The notes below the pieces were generated by a model. The model ran no database searches. It was not told the origin of the DNA and saw only the letters and a list, made by a program, of their open reading frames with translations. A stretch of DNA of 18,023 bases from Planctomycetaceae bacterium (GTDB lineage: Bacteria; Planctomycetota; Planctomycetia; Pirellulales; Pirellulaceae): the NCBI GenBank assembly GCA_002708345.1, contig PANG01000085.1, positions 1 through 18,023 on the forward strand, read 5' to 3'. The translations under genes were made by a program, and so were the position numbers. Below, in pieces: positions 6,456 to 14,598 of this stretch. Numbering within the stretch: position 1 is the stretch's first letter; every line of letters starts with the position of its first letter.

Positions 6456-9173
6456 ATGAATGACGCACAATTGAATGATCCGTGGGGAGTTCGAGACGTT
6501 TTTTCCTGCGGGGACGAGAAGTATGGTATTTACCGGCTCAGCCGGCTTGAGGAGCAGGGAGTTGGCAGTATCTCGACGTTGCCTGTCTCGATCCGCGTGT
6601 TGCTGGAGTCGGTGCTGCGCAATTGTGATGGAGAGATTGTCAGCGAGGAGGATGTGAAGCAACTGGCCAGCTGGTCACCGGAAAACGACTCCCCCGCGGA
6701 GATTCCATTCAAGCCCTCGAGAGTTGTACTGCAGGATTTTACCGGTGTCCCGGCCGTGGTCGACCTTGCCGCCATGCGCAGCGCGATGCAGCGGCTTGGG
6801 GGAGACCCGGCCCGGATCAATCCGCTGATCCCTGTCGACCTGGTGATCGACCACTCGGTCCAGGTCGATCAATTCGGCTCGCAGGATGCCCTGGCCGCCA
6901 ATGTCCAGATCGAGTTCCAACGCAACCAGGAACGTTACGAGTTCCTCCGCTGGGGCCAGAAGGCATTTGATAATTTCAGTGTGATCCCTCCCAACGTGGG
7001 GATTGTTCACCAGGTCAACCTGGAATACCTGGCTGGCTGCGTCTTCCTGCGGGAGGATGCAGAGGGACCAGTCGCCGTGCCCGACACGCTGGTGGGGACC
7101 GATAGTCATACCACCATGATCAACGGGCTGGGTGTTGTCGGCTGGGGCGTGGGAGGGATCGAAGCGGAGGCGGTGATGCTTGGCCAGCCACTCTACATGC
7201 TCGCGCCGGACGTGATCGGGATGCAACTGACCGGAGAGTTGCCACCCGGGGCGACCGCCACGGACATGGTGCTGACCGTTACCGAGTTGCTTCGCCAGGA
7301 GGGCGTGGTGGGGAAATTCGTGGAGTTTTTTGGTGATGGTGTGGTGCCCATGAAACTGGCCGATCGGGCGACGATCGCCAACATGGCTCCGGAGTACGGG
7401 GCCACGATGGGTTTTTTCCCGGTCGATGACCAGGCCATTGATTACCTCCGCCGTACGGGACGTTCGGAACAGCAGGTGCAACTGGTGGAACGCTATACCA
7501 AGGAGCAGGGACTGTTCCGTTACCCCACCGATCCACCTCTTGCCTATACCAAGGTTGTTTCACTGGACCTCGGTACGGTGGAACCGTCGCTCTCCGGTCC
7601 CAAGCGTCCCCAGGACCGAGTGGCCCTCTCCGCCATGCAGACCTCCTTTCAACAAGCACTCCGGGCACCGGTCAGTGAGCGTGGGTTTGAACTGGAAGGA
7701 GAACAGATTGACCGGCAGGTGACGGTGGAGGATAACGGCTCGAGCCACCAGATTGGTCATGGTGCAGTGGTGATCGCTGCCATTACCAGCTGTACCAATA
7801 CCAGCAACCCGTCGGTCATGATGGCAGCCGGTCTGCTTGCTCGAAACGCCGCCGAGCGAGGACTGGTGGTTGCCCCCCATGTAAAAACAAGCCTTGCCCC
7901 GGGAAGCCGGGTGGTGACCGATTACCTTGACCGGGCCGGCCTGACCTGCTCGCTTGAGCAACTCGGTTTTCATGTTGTGGGTTATGGCTGTACCAGCTGC
8001 ATTGGCAATAGCGGGCCGCTGCCGCCCCCGGTTGCTGAGGCGGTCAGCGCAGGCGACCTGGTGGCCTCGGCGGTGATCAGCGGTAACCGGAACTTCGAGG
8101 GACGAGTGAACCAGCTGGTGAAAGCAAATTACCTGGCCAGCCCACCACTGGTTGTCGCCTATGCACTCGCCGGTACCGTGGACCTGGACCTGACCACGGA
8201 TCCGCTCGGAGAGGACCAGGAGGGGAAACCGGTGATGCTCAGCGATCTCTGGCCCACGCGGGAGGAAATCGACCAGCTGGTCAACTCGTCGGTAACTGCG
8301 GAGTTGTTTATCGACCAGTACAGCAGCGCGGTGGACTCCAACGAACGGTGGAACAATATCGTGGTCAGCGGAGAGGATCTTTACGCCTGGAATGAAGAAA
8401 GCACCTATATCCAGGAACCCCCCTTCCTGGTGGGCCTCAGTCGCGAGGTCTCACCGATCCAGCCGATCCGCGGAGCACGTGTGTTAATGCTGCTTGGAGA
8501 CAGTGTCACCACAGACCATATTTCACCGGCCGGGTCGATTGCCAAGCAGAGCCCAGCAGGGGAATACCTGCTTCAGAACGATGTGGAACCGGCCGCTTTC
8601 AATAGCTATGGCTCGCGGCGTGGAAATGATCGAGTCATGCTCCGCGGGACGTTTGCCAATATACGGATTCGTAACCAGCTGGCACCGGGTACCGAGGGAG
8701 GCGTGACACGCCACCTCCCCGGTGGAGAGCAGATGGCTGTCTATGATGCCGCCATCAGGTATCAGCAGGAAGAGGTTCCCCTGGTGGTGCTGGCGGGACG
8801 AGATTATGGCATGGGAAGCAGCCGGGACTGGGCTGCCAAAGGGACCCACCTGTTGGGAGTCCGGGCCGTGATCGCTGCAAGTTATGAGCGGATTCATCGC
8901 AGTAACCTGGTGGGAATGGGAGTCCTGCCCCTGGAACTGCTCGATGGCCAGGACTGGCAGGCCCTGGGACTCGATGGAGAGGAGATCTTCGATATCGAGG
9001 GCCTGGATGATGATCTTCAGCCGCTGGCGCTGCTCGAGGTGAAAGCCACCACGGCCGATGGCACTGTCAGGCAGTTCCAGACGCGAGTTCGTATCGATAC
9101 GCCCGTGGAGATGGACTACTACCGTAATGGTGGAATCCTTCAGACCGTACTGCGGCAATTGCTCGATACATGA
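6456..9173 (+). CDS. acnA: Aconitate hydratase A
   Basis: Interconverts citrate and isocitrate in the TCA and glyoxylate cycles; a cytoplasmic [4Fe-4S] enzyme. At 905 residues it has the normal AcnA/IRP1-type size. The cluster ligands are Cys446 ([12 protein letters not shown]) and Cys512/Cys515 ([12 protein letters not shown]), with the same 66-residue spacing as E. coli AcnA. Substrate motifs include [21 protein letters not shown] (214-234), [15 protein letters not shown] (681-695), NSYGSRRGN (716-724) and the swivel-domain [17 protein letters not shown] (780-796), which holds the catalytic serine. The swivel domain lies at the C-terminus (about 670-905), the AcnA order. It is transcribed alone, divergent from the usp-like gene, and converges on the thiolase gene with 9 bp between the stop codons and no visible terminator. 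The start is supported by the family-typical DPWGVRDVF directly after it, although no Shine-Dalgarno precedes it. Confidence 0.98.
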   Translation: MNDAQLNDPWGVRDVFSCGDEKYGIYRLSRLEEQGVGSISTLPVSIRVLLESVLRNCDGEIVSEEDVKQLASWSPENDSPAEIPFKPSRVVLQDFTGVPAVVDLAAMRSAMQRLGGDPARINPLIPVDLVIDHSVQVDQFGSQDALAANVQIEFQRNQERYEFLRWGQKAFDNFSVIPPNVGIVHQVNLEYLAGCVFLREDAEGPVAVPDTLVGTDSHTTMINGLGVVGWGVGGIEAEAVMLGQPLYMLAPDVIGMQLTGELPPGATATDMVLTVTELLRQEGVVGKFVEFFGDGVVPMKLADRATIANMAPEYGATMGFFPVDDQAIDYLRRTGRSEQQVQLVERYTKEQGLFRYPTDPPLAYTKVVSLDLGTVEPSLSGPKRPQDRVALSAMQTSFQQALRAPVSERGFELEGEQIDRQVTVEDNGSSHQIGHGAVVIAAITSCTNTSNPSVMMAAGLLARNAAERGLVVAPHVKTSLAPGSRVVTDYLDRAGLTCSLEQLGFHVVGYGCTSCIGNSGPLPPPVAEAVSAGDLVASAVISGNRNFEGRVNQLVKANYLASPPLVVAYALAGTVDLDLTTDPLGEDQEGKPVMLSDLWPTREEIDQLVNSSVTAELFIDQYSSAVDSNERWNNIVVSGEDLYAWNEESTYIQEPPFLVGLSREVSPIQPIRGARVLMLLGDSVTTDHISPAGSIAKQSPAGEYLLQNDVEPAAFNSYGSRRGNDRVMLRGTFANIRIRNQLAPGTEGGVTRHLPGGEQMAVYDAAIRYQQEEVPLVVLAGRDYGMGSSRDWAAKGTHLLGVRAVIAASYERIHRSNLVGMGVLPLELLDGQDWQALGLDGEEIFDIEGLDDDLQPLALLEVKATTADGTVRQFQTRVRIDTPVEMDYYRNGGILQTVLRQLLDT

Positions 9174-9182
9174 GCTGCGGCA

Positions 9183-10310
9183 CTAGCGAGAAATGGATGA
9201 AGTCACCGGTGGAGGCTCCGCCTGGTGCCCGATCAGCTCGCTGTTACCGTCTACCGGGGTCTCTCCCCAACGTGCTCCCAGCATCAGGCAGTTGATGCCC
9301 GAGCCAATTCCCATCAGGGCAAGCTTCTGGTCTGGCTCGAGGAACTGCTGCTCGGCAGCTACTGCCAGGGTGATCGGCAGGGCGACCGAGCCGGTGTTGC
9401 CCAGCCAGGGGAAACTAGCGAAGTCGTTGGCTTCGTCGAGCTGAAGCGTCTCAAGCAGGGAAGTTCGGTGAGCTCCTCCGACCTGGTGACAGATCGTGCG
9501 GTCGATATCCCCAGCGGACCAGCCAGACTGGGCGAGGAATCGCTCGAAGGTCTGTTGCCCGGTACGAATTCCCTCTCGCATTAATGCCTCGCTGTCGGTA
9601 TGCATCAAGGGCTGCATCTGCTCGCCCACGGCTTCGTCCTGGATGCTCTGGCACAGCTCATGGTGCTCTGTACTGGCAAACGCCGTTGCGGACAGTAGCG
9701 GGCTTGCCTGGGGGGCAAGGTCCTCGTGGGCCAGCAGCAACGCGGCACTGCCTGAGCCAATGGTCAGGGAAGCAAGTGTGAGCTTGATGTCCTGGCGGGT
9801 CAGCGAGCTGTCGTTGTTGAGCATCTGGATGGTTGTCTCGAGCAGGTAACGGCTCTCCTCGGTTCCCACCACCAGGGCAGCACGAACCTGGCCCGTTTCG
9901 ATCATGGCCGCTGCCTGGACCATCGCGTTTAAAAGGCCAAGGCAGGCATTGGAGACGTCGTAGAGATGGCAGTCTGCCCCAAGACCAAGCAGGTGGTGGA
10001 CCCGGGATGCCGTGGCCGGCTCCAGGTAGTCACGGCAGACACTGCCGTGAATCAAGAGGTCGATCTTCTCTGGCGGGATTCCGCCGACCGCCAGGGCACG
10101 ATTTCCACTCTCTGCACTCCGTTCACTCGGCATGGTGCCAGCCGGCCACTGGCGCCGCTGGGAAATCCCGGTCATGAGTTCCAGGCGGCCAGGGGGAAGG
10201 CCGAGACGTGTGTAAAGCGGTGCCAGTTGATTCTCGATCCAGTCGCTACTGAGAACTTCCTGTGGAAGCGTGTAGCCGATCGATGCCAGCCTTACCCGTT
10301 GAAACTGCAT
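9183..10310 (-). CDS. OleA/FabH-like thiolase-fold condensing enzyme
   Basis: A 375-residue thiolase-superfamily enzyme that will often be labelled 3-oxoacyl-ACP synthase III. The blocks fit OleA, which head-to-head condenses two fatty acyl-CoAs to a beta-keto acid, better than FabH: SVCRDYLEPATAS (90-102) with the OleA-specific Glu97, YDVSNACLGLLNAM (117-130) with nucleophile Cys123, LASLTIGSGSAAL (179-191), ICHQVGGAHR (273-282) with His275, LGNTGS (303-308) with Asn305, and GIGSGINC (334-341). The Glu-to-Cys spacing of 26 equals that of Xanthomonas OleA. I chose the ATG at 10310 because GGAAAG lies 8 bp before it; a GTG at 10319 would add three residues. No oleB, oleC or oleD is adjacent. 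The C-terminal 20 or so residues are a low-complexity tail. Confidence 0.85.
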   Translation of the reverse strand: MQFQRVRLASIGYTLPQEVLSSDWIENQLAPLYTRLGLPPGRLELMTGISQRRQWPAGTMPSERSAESGNRALAVGGIPPEKIDLLIHGSVCRDYLEPATASRVHHLLGLGADCHLYDVSNACLGLLNAMVQAAAMIETGQVRAALVVGTEESRYLLETTIQMLNNDSSLTRQDIKLTLASLTIGSGSAALLLAHEDLAPQASPLLSATAFASTEHHELCQSIQDEAVGEQMQPLMHTDSEALMREGIRTGQQTFERFLAQSGWSAGDIDRTICHQVGGAHRTSLLETLQLDEANDFASFPWLGNTGSVALPITLAVAAEQQFLEPDQKLALMGIGSGINCLMLGARWGETPVDGNSELIGHQAEPPPVTSSISR

Positions 10311-10522
10311 GAATATCACTTTCCAGGCTGGGAGAAAAAAAACCTGGTCCTCGACCCCCAGAATAATTAGTTCGCCAGCTGGGGGGAAGTGCGTGGCTCA
10401 ATTCCACACCCAAAGACCCCCAAAAGAAAGGAACGAAAGAAACCGGAAACTGCTAGCAGAAAAAGTGCTTGCACAGCATATAGGGGGTCAAAAGTTTTTA
10501 GGCCCAAAATAACCGGGTTTGT

Positions 10523-10551
10523 TTGTCACCTGCGTGACAAGGCGGCACAAT
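10523..10551 (+). promoter_or_regulatory. Candidate promoter with overlapping operator-like inverted repeat
   Basis: TTGTCA (10523-10528, 5/6) and CACAAT (10546-10551, 4/6) are 17 bp apart. The -35 box lies inside a perfect inverted repeat, TTGTCAC-4 bp-GTGACAA (10523-10540), which fits a dimeric regulator able to block RNA polymerase. Transcription would start near 10558, leaving a leader of about 260 bases before the C26-like gene. Confidence 0.42.
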
Positions 10552-10621
10552 CACTCCTGTCTTAAGCATCCCCCCATCGTTCGACGCAGGCGAATTCACA
10601 AGGAGATTCGTCGCACCCCCC

Positions 10622-10668
10622 GAGTGAGTCATCCACCGCATCATCCGGTGGCAACCTTCTACTCACTC
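10622..10668 (+). other. Nested stem-loop in the leader of the C26-like gene
   Basis: An outer perfect 8-bp stem (GAGTGAGT 10622-10629 with ACTCACTC 10661-10668) encloses an inner 6-bp stem (CCACCG 10633-10638 with CGGTGG 10646-10651) closed by a 7-base loop. The internal loop is asymmetric, 3 against 9 bases. The shape suits a structured RNA leader, but I match it to no known riboswitch. Confidence 0.45.
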
Positions 10669-10712
10669 ACCAGCAGGACCCTCTCCGGGCCTGTTTCCCC
10701 ATCGGGTCTTCT

Positions 10713-10753
10713 GTTCTTCAAAAACCAGAGAAGAACGGGCCCCGGGAATTTTT
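10713..10753 (+). terminator. Attenuator-like stem-loop and T tract ahead of the C26-like gene
   Basis: GTTCTTC (10713-10719) pairs with GAAGAAC (10730-10736), and the flanking GC-rich bases (around 10685-10691 and 10738-10746) can pair further with a bulge. AATT followed by more T, seven T in all, ends near 10753. This is upstream of the gene, not after one, so it would act as an attenuator if it works. The pairing next to the T tract is imperfect, which keeps confidence low. Confidence 0.3.
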
Positions 10754-10820
10754 TTCCTGGTCCAGGTGAACCTGGGCCGTTGAGTCAAGTGAAACACGTA
10801 TCTTAAAAGGGATTTGATAG

Positions 10821-11567
10821 ATGCAGTATAAACCGTTGATTGGATTGAATGCGGATTACCGGGAACCCCAGAACGAGGCACCCGATTTCTCTTATCTTGC
10901 AGCTGGCTATGCCGATTGTATTGTGCGGGCAGGAGGCATCCCGGTCGTGGTTCCCCCACTGGAGGAGGTAGAGGATGTTGACTGCCTGCTCGACACCCTG
11001 CATGGATTTATTCTGATCGGTGGTCAGGATCTTGACCCCAATCGTGACGGTTTCATGCGGCATCCATCGGTTCGACCGATGAACTCCCGCCGCGAGGATT
11101 TTGATCGACTCCTTGCCCAGCGGATTGTCAAGCGACGGATGCCTGTCTACGGGATCGGTGTCGGTATGCAACTGCTCAATATCACCCTGGGGGGCAACCT
11201 CTTTTTGCACCTCCCGGAGGATATTCCATCTGCCGTGCCTCACAAGGATCCCCAGGATCCGGGGCACCGTCATGGCCTGGAAGTGGTTCCAGGGACGCTG
11301 CTCGAAGAAGTCTATGGGGATGGTGAAATCCGTGTCAGCAGCATGCACCACATGGCACTTGACGAGGTGGCAGAAGAATTCATGGTAAGTGCCTATAGCC
11401 CGGATGGCGTGATCGAGGCCATCGAGAGTATCCAGGAGGACTGGTTTGTCATCGGGACCCAGTTCCATCCGGAAACACCGGCAGCCACCGCCCTGGACGC
11501 CCGCATCATGGAGGAATTCGTTGCTGGCGTGAAAGGACGTAACGGGATGTTGCGACTGGTCGCATGA
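10821..11567 (+). CDS. Class I glutamine amidotransferase-like (peptidase C26) protein lacking the nucleophile Cys
   Basis: A 248-residue protein with the fold of gamma-glutamyl-gamma-aminobutyrate hydrolases (PuuD, peptidase C26). Family blocks are present: GFILIGGQDLDP (62-73), MPVYGIGVGMQLLNITLGGNLF (107-128), SSMHHMA (173-179) and GTQFHPE (212-218) with the triad His216 and Glu218. The nucleophile elbow, normally GICRGMQ, here reads GIGVGMQ (111-117): Gly113 (GGT) replaces Cys, and Val replaces the following Arg. The usual glutaminase chemistry should therefore be impossible, and the protein may bind rather than cleave a gamma-glutamyl compound. The other two cysteines (33, 55) are not at the site. 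AAGGG 9 bp before the ATG is a good ribosome site. It is a single-gene unit with a long structured leader and strong stem-loops after it. Confidence 0.88.
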   Translation: MQYKPLIGLNADYREPQNEAPDFSYLAAGYADCIVRAGGIPVVVPPLEEVEDVDCLLDTLHGFILIGGQDLDPNRDGFMRHPSVRPMNSRREDFDRLLAQRIVKRRMPVYGIGVGMQLLNITLGGNLFLHLPEDIPSAVPHKDPQDPGHRHGLEVVPGTLLEEVYGDGEIRVSSMHHMALDEVAEEFMVSAYSPDGVIEAIESIQEDWFVIGTQFHPETPAATALDARIMEEFVAGVKGRNGMLRLVA

Positions 11568-11578
11568 GAGAAGAGGGG

Positions 11579-11610
11579 TGTCGGTAGCAGGGGGCCCTTG
11601 GCTACCGACA
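11579..11610 (+). terminator. Stem-loop 1 after the C26-like gene
   Basis: A perfect 10-bp stem, TGTCGGTAGC (11579-11588) with GCTACCGACA (11601-11610), encloses a 12-base loop, 11 bp after the stop codon. No T tract follows, so alone it would protect the 3' end rather than terminate. Confidence 0.5.
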
Positions 11611-11669
11611 GTCGGGGCAGCTGAAAAGAATGGGCATGGATGCCCGTCTCAGCTGCTGACCGACCGATT
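11611..11669 (+). terminator. Stem-loop 2, compound
   Basis: GCAGCTGA (11617-11624) pairs with TCAGCTGC (11649-11656) around an inner GGGCAT/ATGCCC stem (11632-11637 with 11640-11645). GTCGG (11611-11615) and CCGAC (11660-11664) can extend the base. A short T run (ATTTT) follows, in keeping with weak termination. Confidence 0.45.
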
Positions 11670-11671
11670 TT

Positions 11672-11718
11672 GCAGCCGGGACCTGCCATGGAGGCGCAGG
11701 TTCCGGCTGCTTCCTTTT
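11672..11718 (+). terminator. Stem-loop 3, probable terminator of the C26-like gene
   Basis: A 15-bp stem with one G-U pair (11672-11686 with 11696-11710) encloses a 9-base loop and is followed by TTCCTTTT. It is the best Rho-independent terminator candidate in the window. It sits between convergent genes, but the T run favours the plus strand. Confidence 0.6.
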
Positions 11719-11730
11719 ACCCCCGGGCGG

Positions 11731-13221
11731 TTATTCTTTTTTTCTTTTCGCTCGCCTCTGCCGCCAGAAAGGCAGCAGTAACATCACCAGGGCCAGCAGA
11801 CAGCAGACGAGCGAAAAGGGTTCACTGACCAGCGGCCACCAGCTGCCACTGCTCGCCTGCAGGCCGGCTCCCAGCTTTTTCTCGGCAATCGGGGAAAGTA
11901 CAAATCCGATCACGAAGGGGGCCAGGGGTACCTTGAAGCGTTCCAGGCCAAATCCGACCAGGCCAAATCCAAGCATCACCCAGACGTCAAACAGCCGGTT
12001 GTTCAGGGCGTACGAGCCGACCACGCAAAACACCATGATCACCGGTAAAAGCAGCGATCGAGGGACCTGCGAGAGCCGCGCAATCCAGCGAACCGAACCG
12101 ATCATCAGCAGGAACATCAGGATGTTGGCAAAGAACATCGAAAAAATGATGGTGTAAACCACCGAGGGGTTGTTCTGGAAAAGGACCGCACCAGGTTGCA
12201 GGCCATGAAGTACCAGGGCACCGAGCAGGATCGCGTCGATCACGCTGCCCGGGATTCCCATTGCCACCAGGGGGATCAGGGCGCCGCCAATCGTGGCATT
12301 GTTCGCCGCCTCGCTGGCAACAATCCCCTCTTCCGACCCGGTGCCAAACTTCTCCGGCGTCTTGGAAAGTCCTCGGGCTGCTGAGTAGGCCACCACGCTT
12401 CCCACGTTGGCACCAATCCCAGGCAGGATGCCGATCCAGGTCCCGATCAGCGAGGAACGCAGCAGGTTAACACGGTGTTTCCACCAGTCTCCCAGGCCCA
12501 GCAGCACGCTCCTTCCACGCAGTTCCGGCGCTGCTACCGGGACCGCACCACGACCCGCTTCGTGAAGAATCTGGCTGACGGCAAACAGGCCAATCAGTAC
12601 CGGCAAGAGCGCCAGTCCATCGTTCATCTGGTCAATCCCCAGTGTCCAGCGACTTGTGCCGGTGGCAGGGGATTCCCCCGGGATGGTAACCAGGATGCCC
12701 AGCAGGCCCGAGAAGATGCCCTTCCAGAGTGACTTTCCCGATACCGAGGCGATCAGGACCAGTGCCATGATCACCAGGGCAAAATAATCAAAGGAACCGA
12801 GCCGGGTGGCCACCTCGGAAATCGGCCGTGCCAGCAGCAGAAGGAAAACCCAGGAGATGCAGCCCCCCACAAAAGAGGACATGATGCCCAGCCCCAGGGC
12901 GCGACCTGGACGGCCGGACTGGGCCAGCGGGTAACCGTCGAGCGTGGTGATCACCGAGGCAGGGGTCCCTGGCATCCGCAACAGCGTAGCCGTGATCAAT
13001 CCACCACTGATGGAACCGACATACATCGAGACCAGCAGGACCATCGCTGCCTCTGGCTGCATGCCATAGGTGAGCGGAAGGGTCAGGGCAATCAACATCG
13101 CACCGGTCAGGCCGGGTATTGCCCCCACCGTGATTCCAAGGGCCGTGCCGACGAGAATCCAGACACCGGTCATCGGTGAAGTGAAGACCTCAAGTAATTG
13201 CTGGACAAGTACCTCGTTCAC
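11731..13221 (-). CDS. tctA: TctA, large membrane subunit of a tripartite tricarboxylate transporter
   Basis: The transport subunit of a TTT-family secondary transporter for carboxylates, located in the inner membrane with about twelve hydrophobic segments. It has 496 residues from the GTG at 13221, close to the family's usual 500. Both halves carry their signatures: IPGLTG (35-40), MYVGSISGG (66-74) and MPGTPASVITTLDGYP (83-98) in the first, and EAANNATIGGALIPLVAMGIPGS near the middle of the protein in the second. The GTG start is chosen because AAGG lies 8 bp before it and it begins 10 bp after the stop of the upstream fusion gene; the frame runs 16 codons further into that gene. Its partner subunits TctC and TctB are encoded as one fused protein directly upstream. 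It is the last gene of the minus-strand operon. The transported compound cannot be read from the sequence. Confidence 0.93.
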   Translation of the reverse strand: MNEVLVQQLLEVFTSPMTGVWILVGTALGITVGAIPGLTGAMLIALTLPLTYGMQPEAAMVLLVSMYVGSISGGLITATLLRMPGTPASVITTLDGYPLAQSGRPGRALGLGIMSSFVGGCISWVFLLLLARPISEVATRLGSFDYFALVIMALVLIASVSGKSLWKGIFSGLLGILVTIPGESPATGTSRWTLGIDQMNDGLALLPVLIGLFAVSQILHEAGRGAVPVAAPELRGRSVLLGLGDWWKHRVNLLRSSLIGTWIGILPGIGANVGSVVAYSAARGLSKTPEKFGTGSEEGIVASEAANNATIGGALIPLVAMGIPGSVIDAILLGALVLHGLQPGAVLFQNNPSVVYTIIFSMFFANILMFLLMIGSVRWIARLSQVPRSLLLPVIMVFCVVGSYALNNRLFDVWVMLGFGLVGFGLERFKVPLAPFVIGFVLSPIAEKKLGAGLQASSGSWWPLVSEPFSLVCCLLALVMLLLPFWRQRRAKRKKE

Positions 13222-13231
13222 GGCTGCCACC

Positions 13232-14572
13232 TTAGGGAAGTTCAACCTGGAAGAAGACCTGCAGGACAAGATGAATCAGCAGCGGGACCACGATACAGGC
13301 ATCCCAGGGAAACCCTTTCCAGGCAGAAGCAATGGGCTCACGCCTGCGGATCAAGTAAACCAGGCTAACCATGAAAAGCACGCTGAGAATGCGAAAGTCA
13401 ATCTCCAGCAGTCCCAGGCAGGCCAGGTAGGTCAGCGTGGCAAGCAGGAACAGCAGTACCTGGCGAAAGTAGCCAGCATCGATCGGGTCGTCCTTCCCGG
13501 ATACGTCCATGGCGTCCGGGGTGCTGGTCGATCGGCCAAACAGAACCACTCCCAGGCTCAACAGCGTGGCCAGCGAAATCCAGAAGGGAATATTCGGTAA
13601 CACGTCAGGGCTGGTCGCATCCACCGACCGGATCGCCTGGATCCGCTCGACAAGCTGGGATTTCATCTCCTCGCCGGTCTTGACCAGGGGCTCACACAAT
13701 CGCTTGGCCAGTGCCTTTTGAACCTGCTCGGTTGCCATCGCCTTCTGGATTACTCCTGCCATGTAATCCACCTTGGCCTGGTCGGTTCCCTGGGGAAACC
13801 ACCAGAAGTGCATATTGGCATGGACGAAATCATAGCCCTGCTCGACCGTCGTCATGATCTCCGGGGCCGCAGGAAGTCGCTCGGCGGAACTTACCGCCAG
13901 TGCCCGAATGCCACCGGCACGGTAATCAATAAACTCTCCCATCGAGAAAGCCGAGACATCGGCATGGCCCCCGACGACGGCCTTGAACCGGTCGGCACCC
14001 CCACCCTCCTGCGTGTAGAGGAAGGCCGCCCCCGGTTCATTGCTCTCCAGGATCAGCCCGGCGTAGTGCACCGGGGCATTCAGGTTGGCTGCAAAGACCA
14101 GCTTGTTGGGATCCTCCCGGGCCGCTTTCATCAAGTCGACCAGTGTCTGGAAGGGGGAATCCTCCTGAACTGCAATCACCATGTTCAGCCTGCCGGTCGC
14201 GGCGATCGGTTCAAAATCCTCGGGCCCGTAGGGGACCTTGCCGGAGGACTGGGCAGTGATCAGCGCCTCGTGCAGCAGCAGCATCGTGTAACCGTCAGGA
14301 GCCGCACGACGAACGCGGCCGCTTCCGATCGTCGCCCCGGCGCCCCGCACGTTCTGGATGACAATGTCCTGGGGCAGGAGCTTGTGGTCCCGGATCGCCT
14401 TCTGTAACTCCCGCCCAAAAAAATCGCTCTCCCCGCCCGGGGCAAAGGGGATCACCAGCGTGATCGGTTTCTCGGGATAGCTGCCGCTGCCTGCTGGCGA
14501 GAATTCCAGCTGCACGGTGGCAGTTACCGCCGCCAGCACGATCAGGCCGCGTATCCATTTCCAGTACGGCAT
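13232..14572 (-). CDS. tctCB: TctC-TctB fusion: solute-binding domain joined to the small TTT membrane subunit
   Basis: A 446-residue single frame combining two transporter parts. Residues 1-24 are a signal peptide or signal anchor (a basic start, then LIVLAAVTATV). Residues about 32-315 are a Bug/TctC solute-binding domain: KPITLVIPFAPGGESD (35-50), VRGAGATIGSGRVRRAAPDGYTMLL (75-99), VVGGHADVSAFSMGEF (199-214) and ALAVSSAERLPAAPEI (224-239). From 326 on, four hydrophobic segments (about 327-346, 371-389, 393-408, 424-442) match the TctB membrane domain, including the start LPNIPFW and the family-like end VFFQVELP. The first TctB helix seems missing, so the binding domain enters directly at the external side of the second. 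Separate TctC and TctB genes are the rule. No Shine-Dalgarno is seen at the ATG; the gene begins 26 bp after the amidohydrolase stop. Confidence 0.88.
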   Translation of the reverse strand: MPYWKWIRGLIVLAAVTATVQLEFSPAGSGSYPEKPITLVIPFAPGGESDFFGRELQKAIRDHKLLPQDIVIQNVRGAGATIGSGRVRRAAPDGYTMLLLHEALITAQSSGKVPYGPEDFEPIAATGRLNMVIAVQEDSPFQTLVDLMKAAREDPNKLVFAANLNAPVHYAGLILESNEPGAAFLYTQEGGGADRFKAVVGGHADVSAFSMGEFIDYRAGGIRALAVSSAERLPAAPEIMTTVEQGYDFVHANMHFWWFPQGTDQAKVDYMAGVIQKAMATEQVQKALAKRLCEPLVKTGEEMKSQLVERIQAIRSVDATSPDVLPNIPFWISLATLLSLGVVLFGRSTSTPDAMDVSGKDDPIDAGYFRQVLLFLLATLTYLACLGLLEIDFRILSVLFMVSLVYLIRRREPIASAWKGFPWDACIVVPLLIHLVLQVFFQVELP

Positions 14573-14598
14573 CGGCCAGGCCAGGGGAGAACCATAAA

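Larger units (their letters stand above)
10311..10820. other. 510-bp gene-free regulatory region between divergent genes
   Basis: No convincing coding frame exists here; the open frame at 10519-10806 is Pro/Arg/His-rich and unlike its neighbours. The left half (about 10400-10520) is A- and purine-rich, unlike the surrounding DNA. Visible structures are a CCCCCAG/CTGGGGG inverted repeat (10355-10361 and 10379-10385) upstream of the thiolase gene, a CTGCTAGCAG palindrome (10450-10459), and, to the right, the promoter, stem-loops and T tract of the C26-like gene leader listed separately. Confidence 0.7.

Noticed and set aside
10519..10806. 95-residue open frame in the intergenic region
   Set aside because: Low-complexity Pro/Arg/His/Ser composition, poor ribosome site, and it covers the stem-loops and T tract of the leader.
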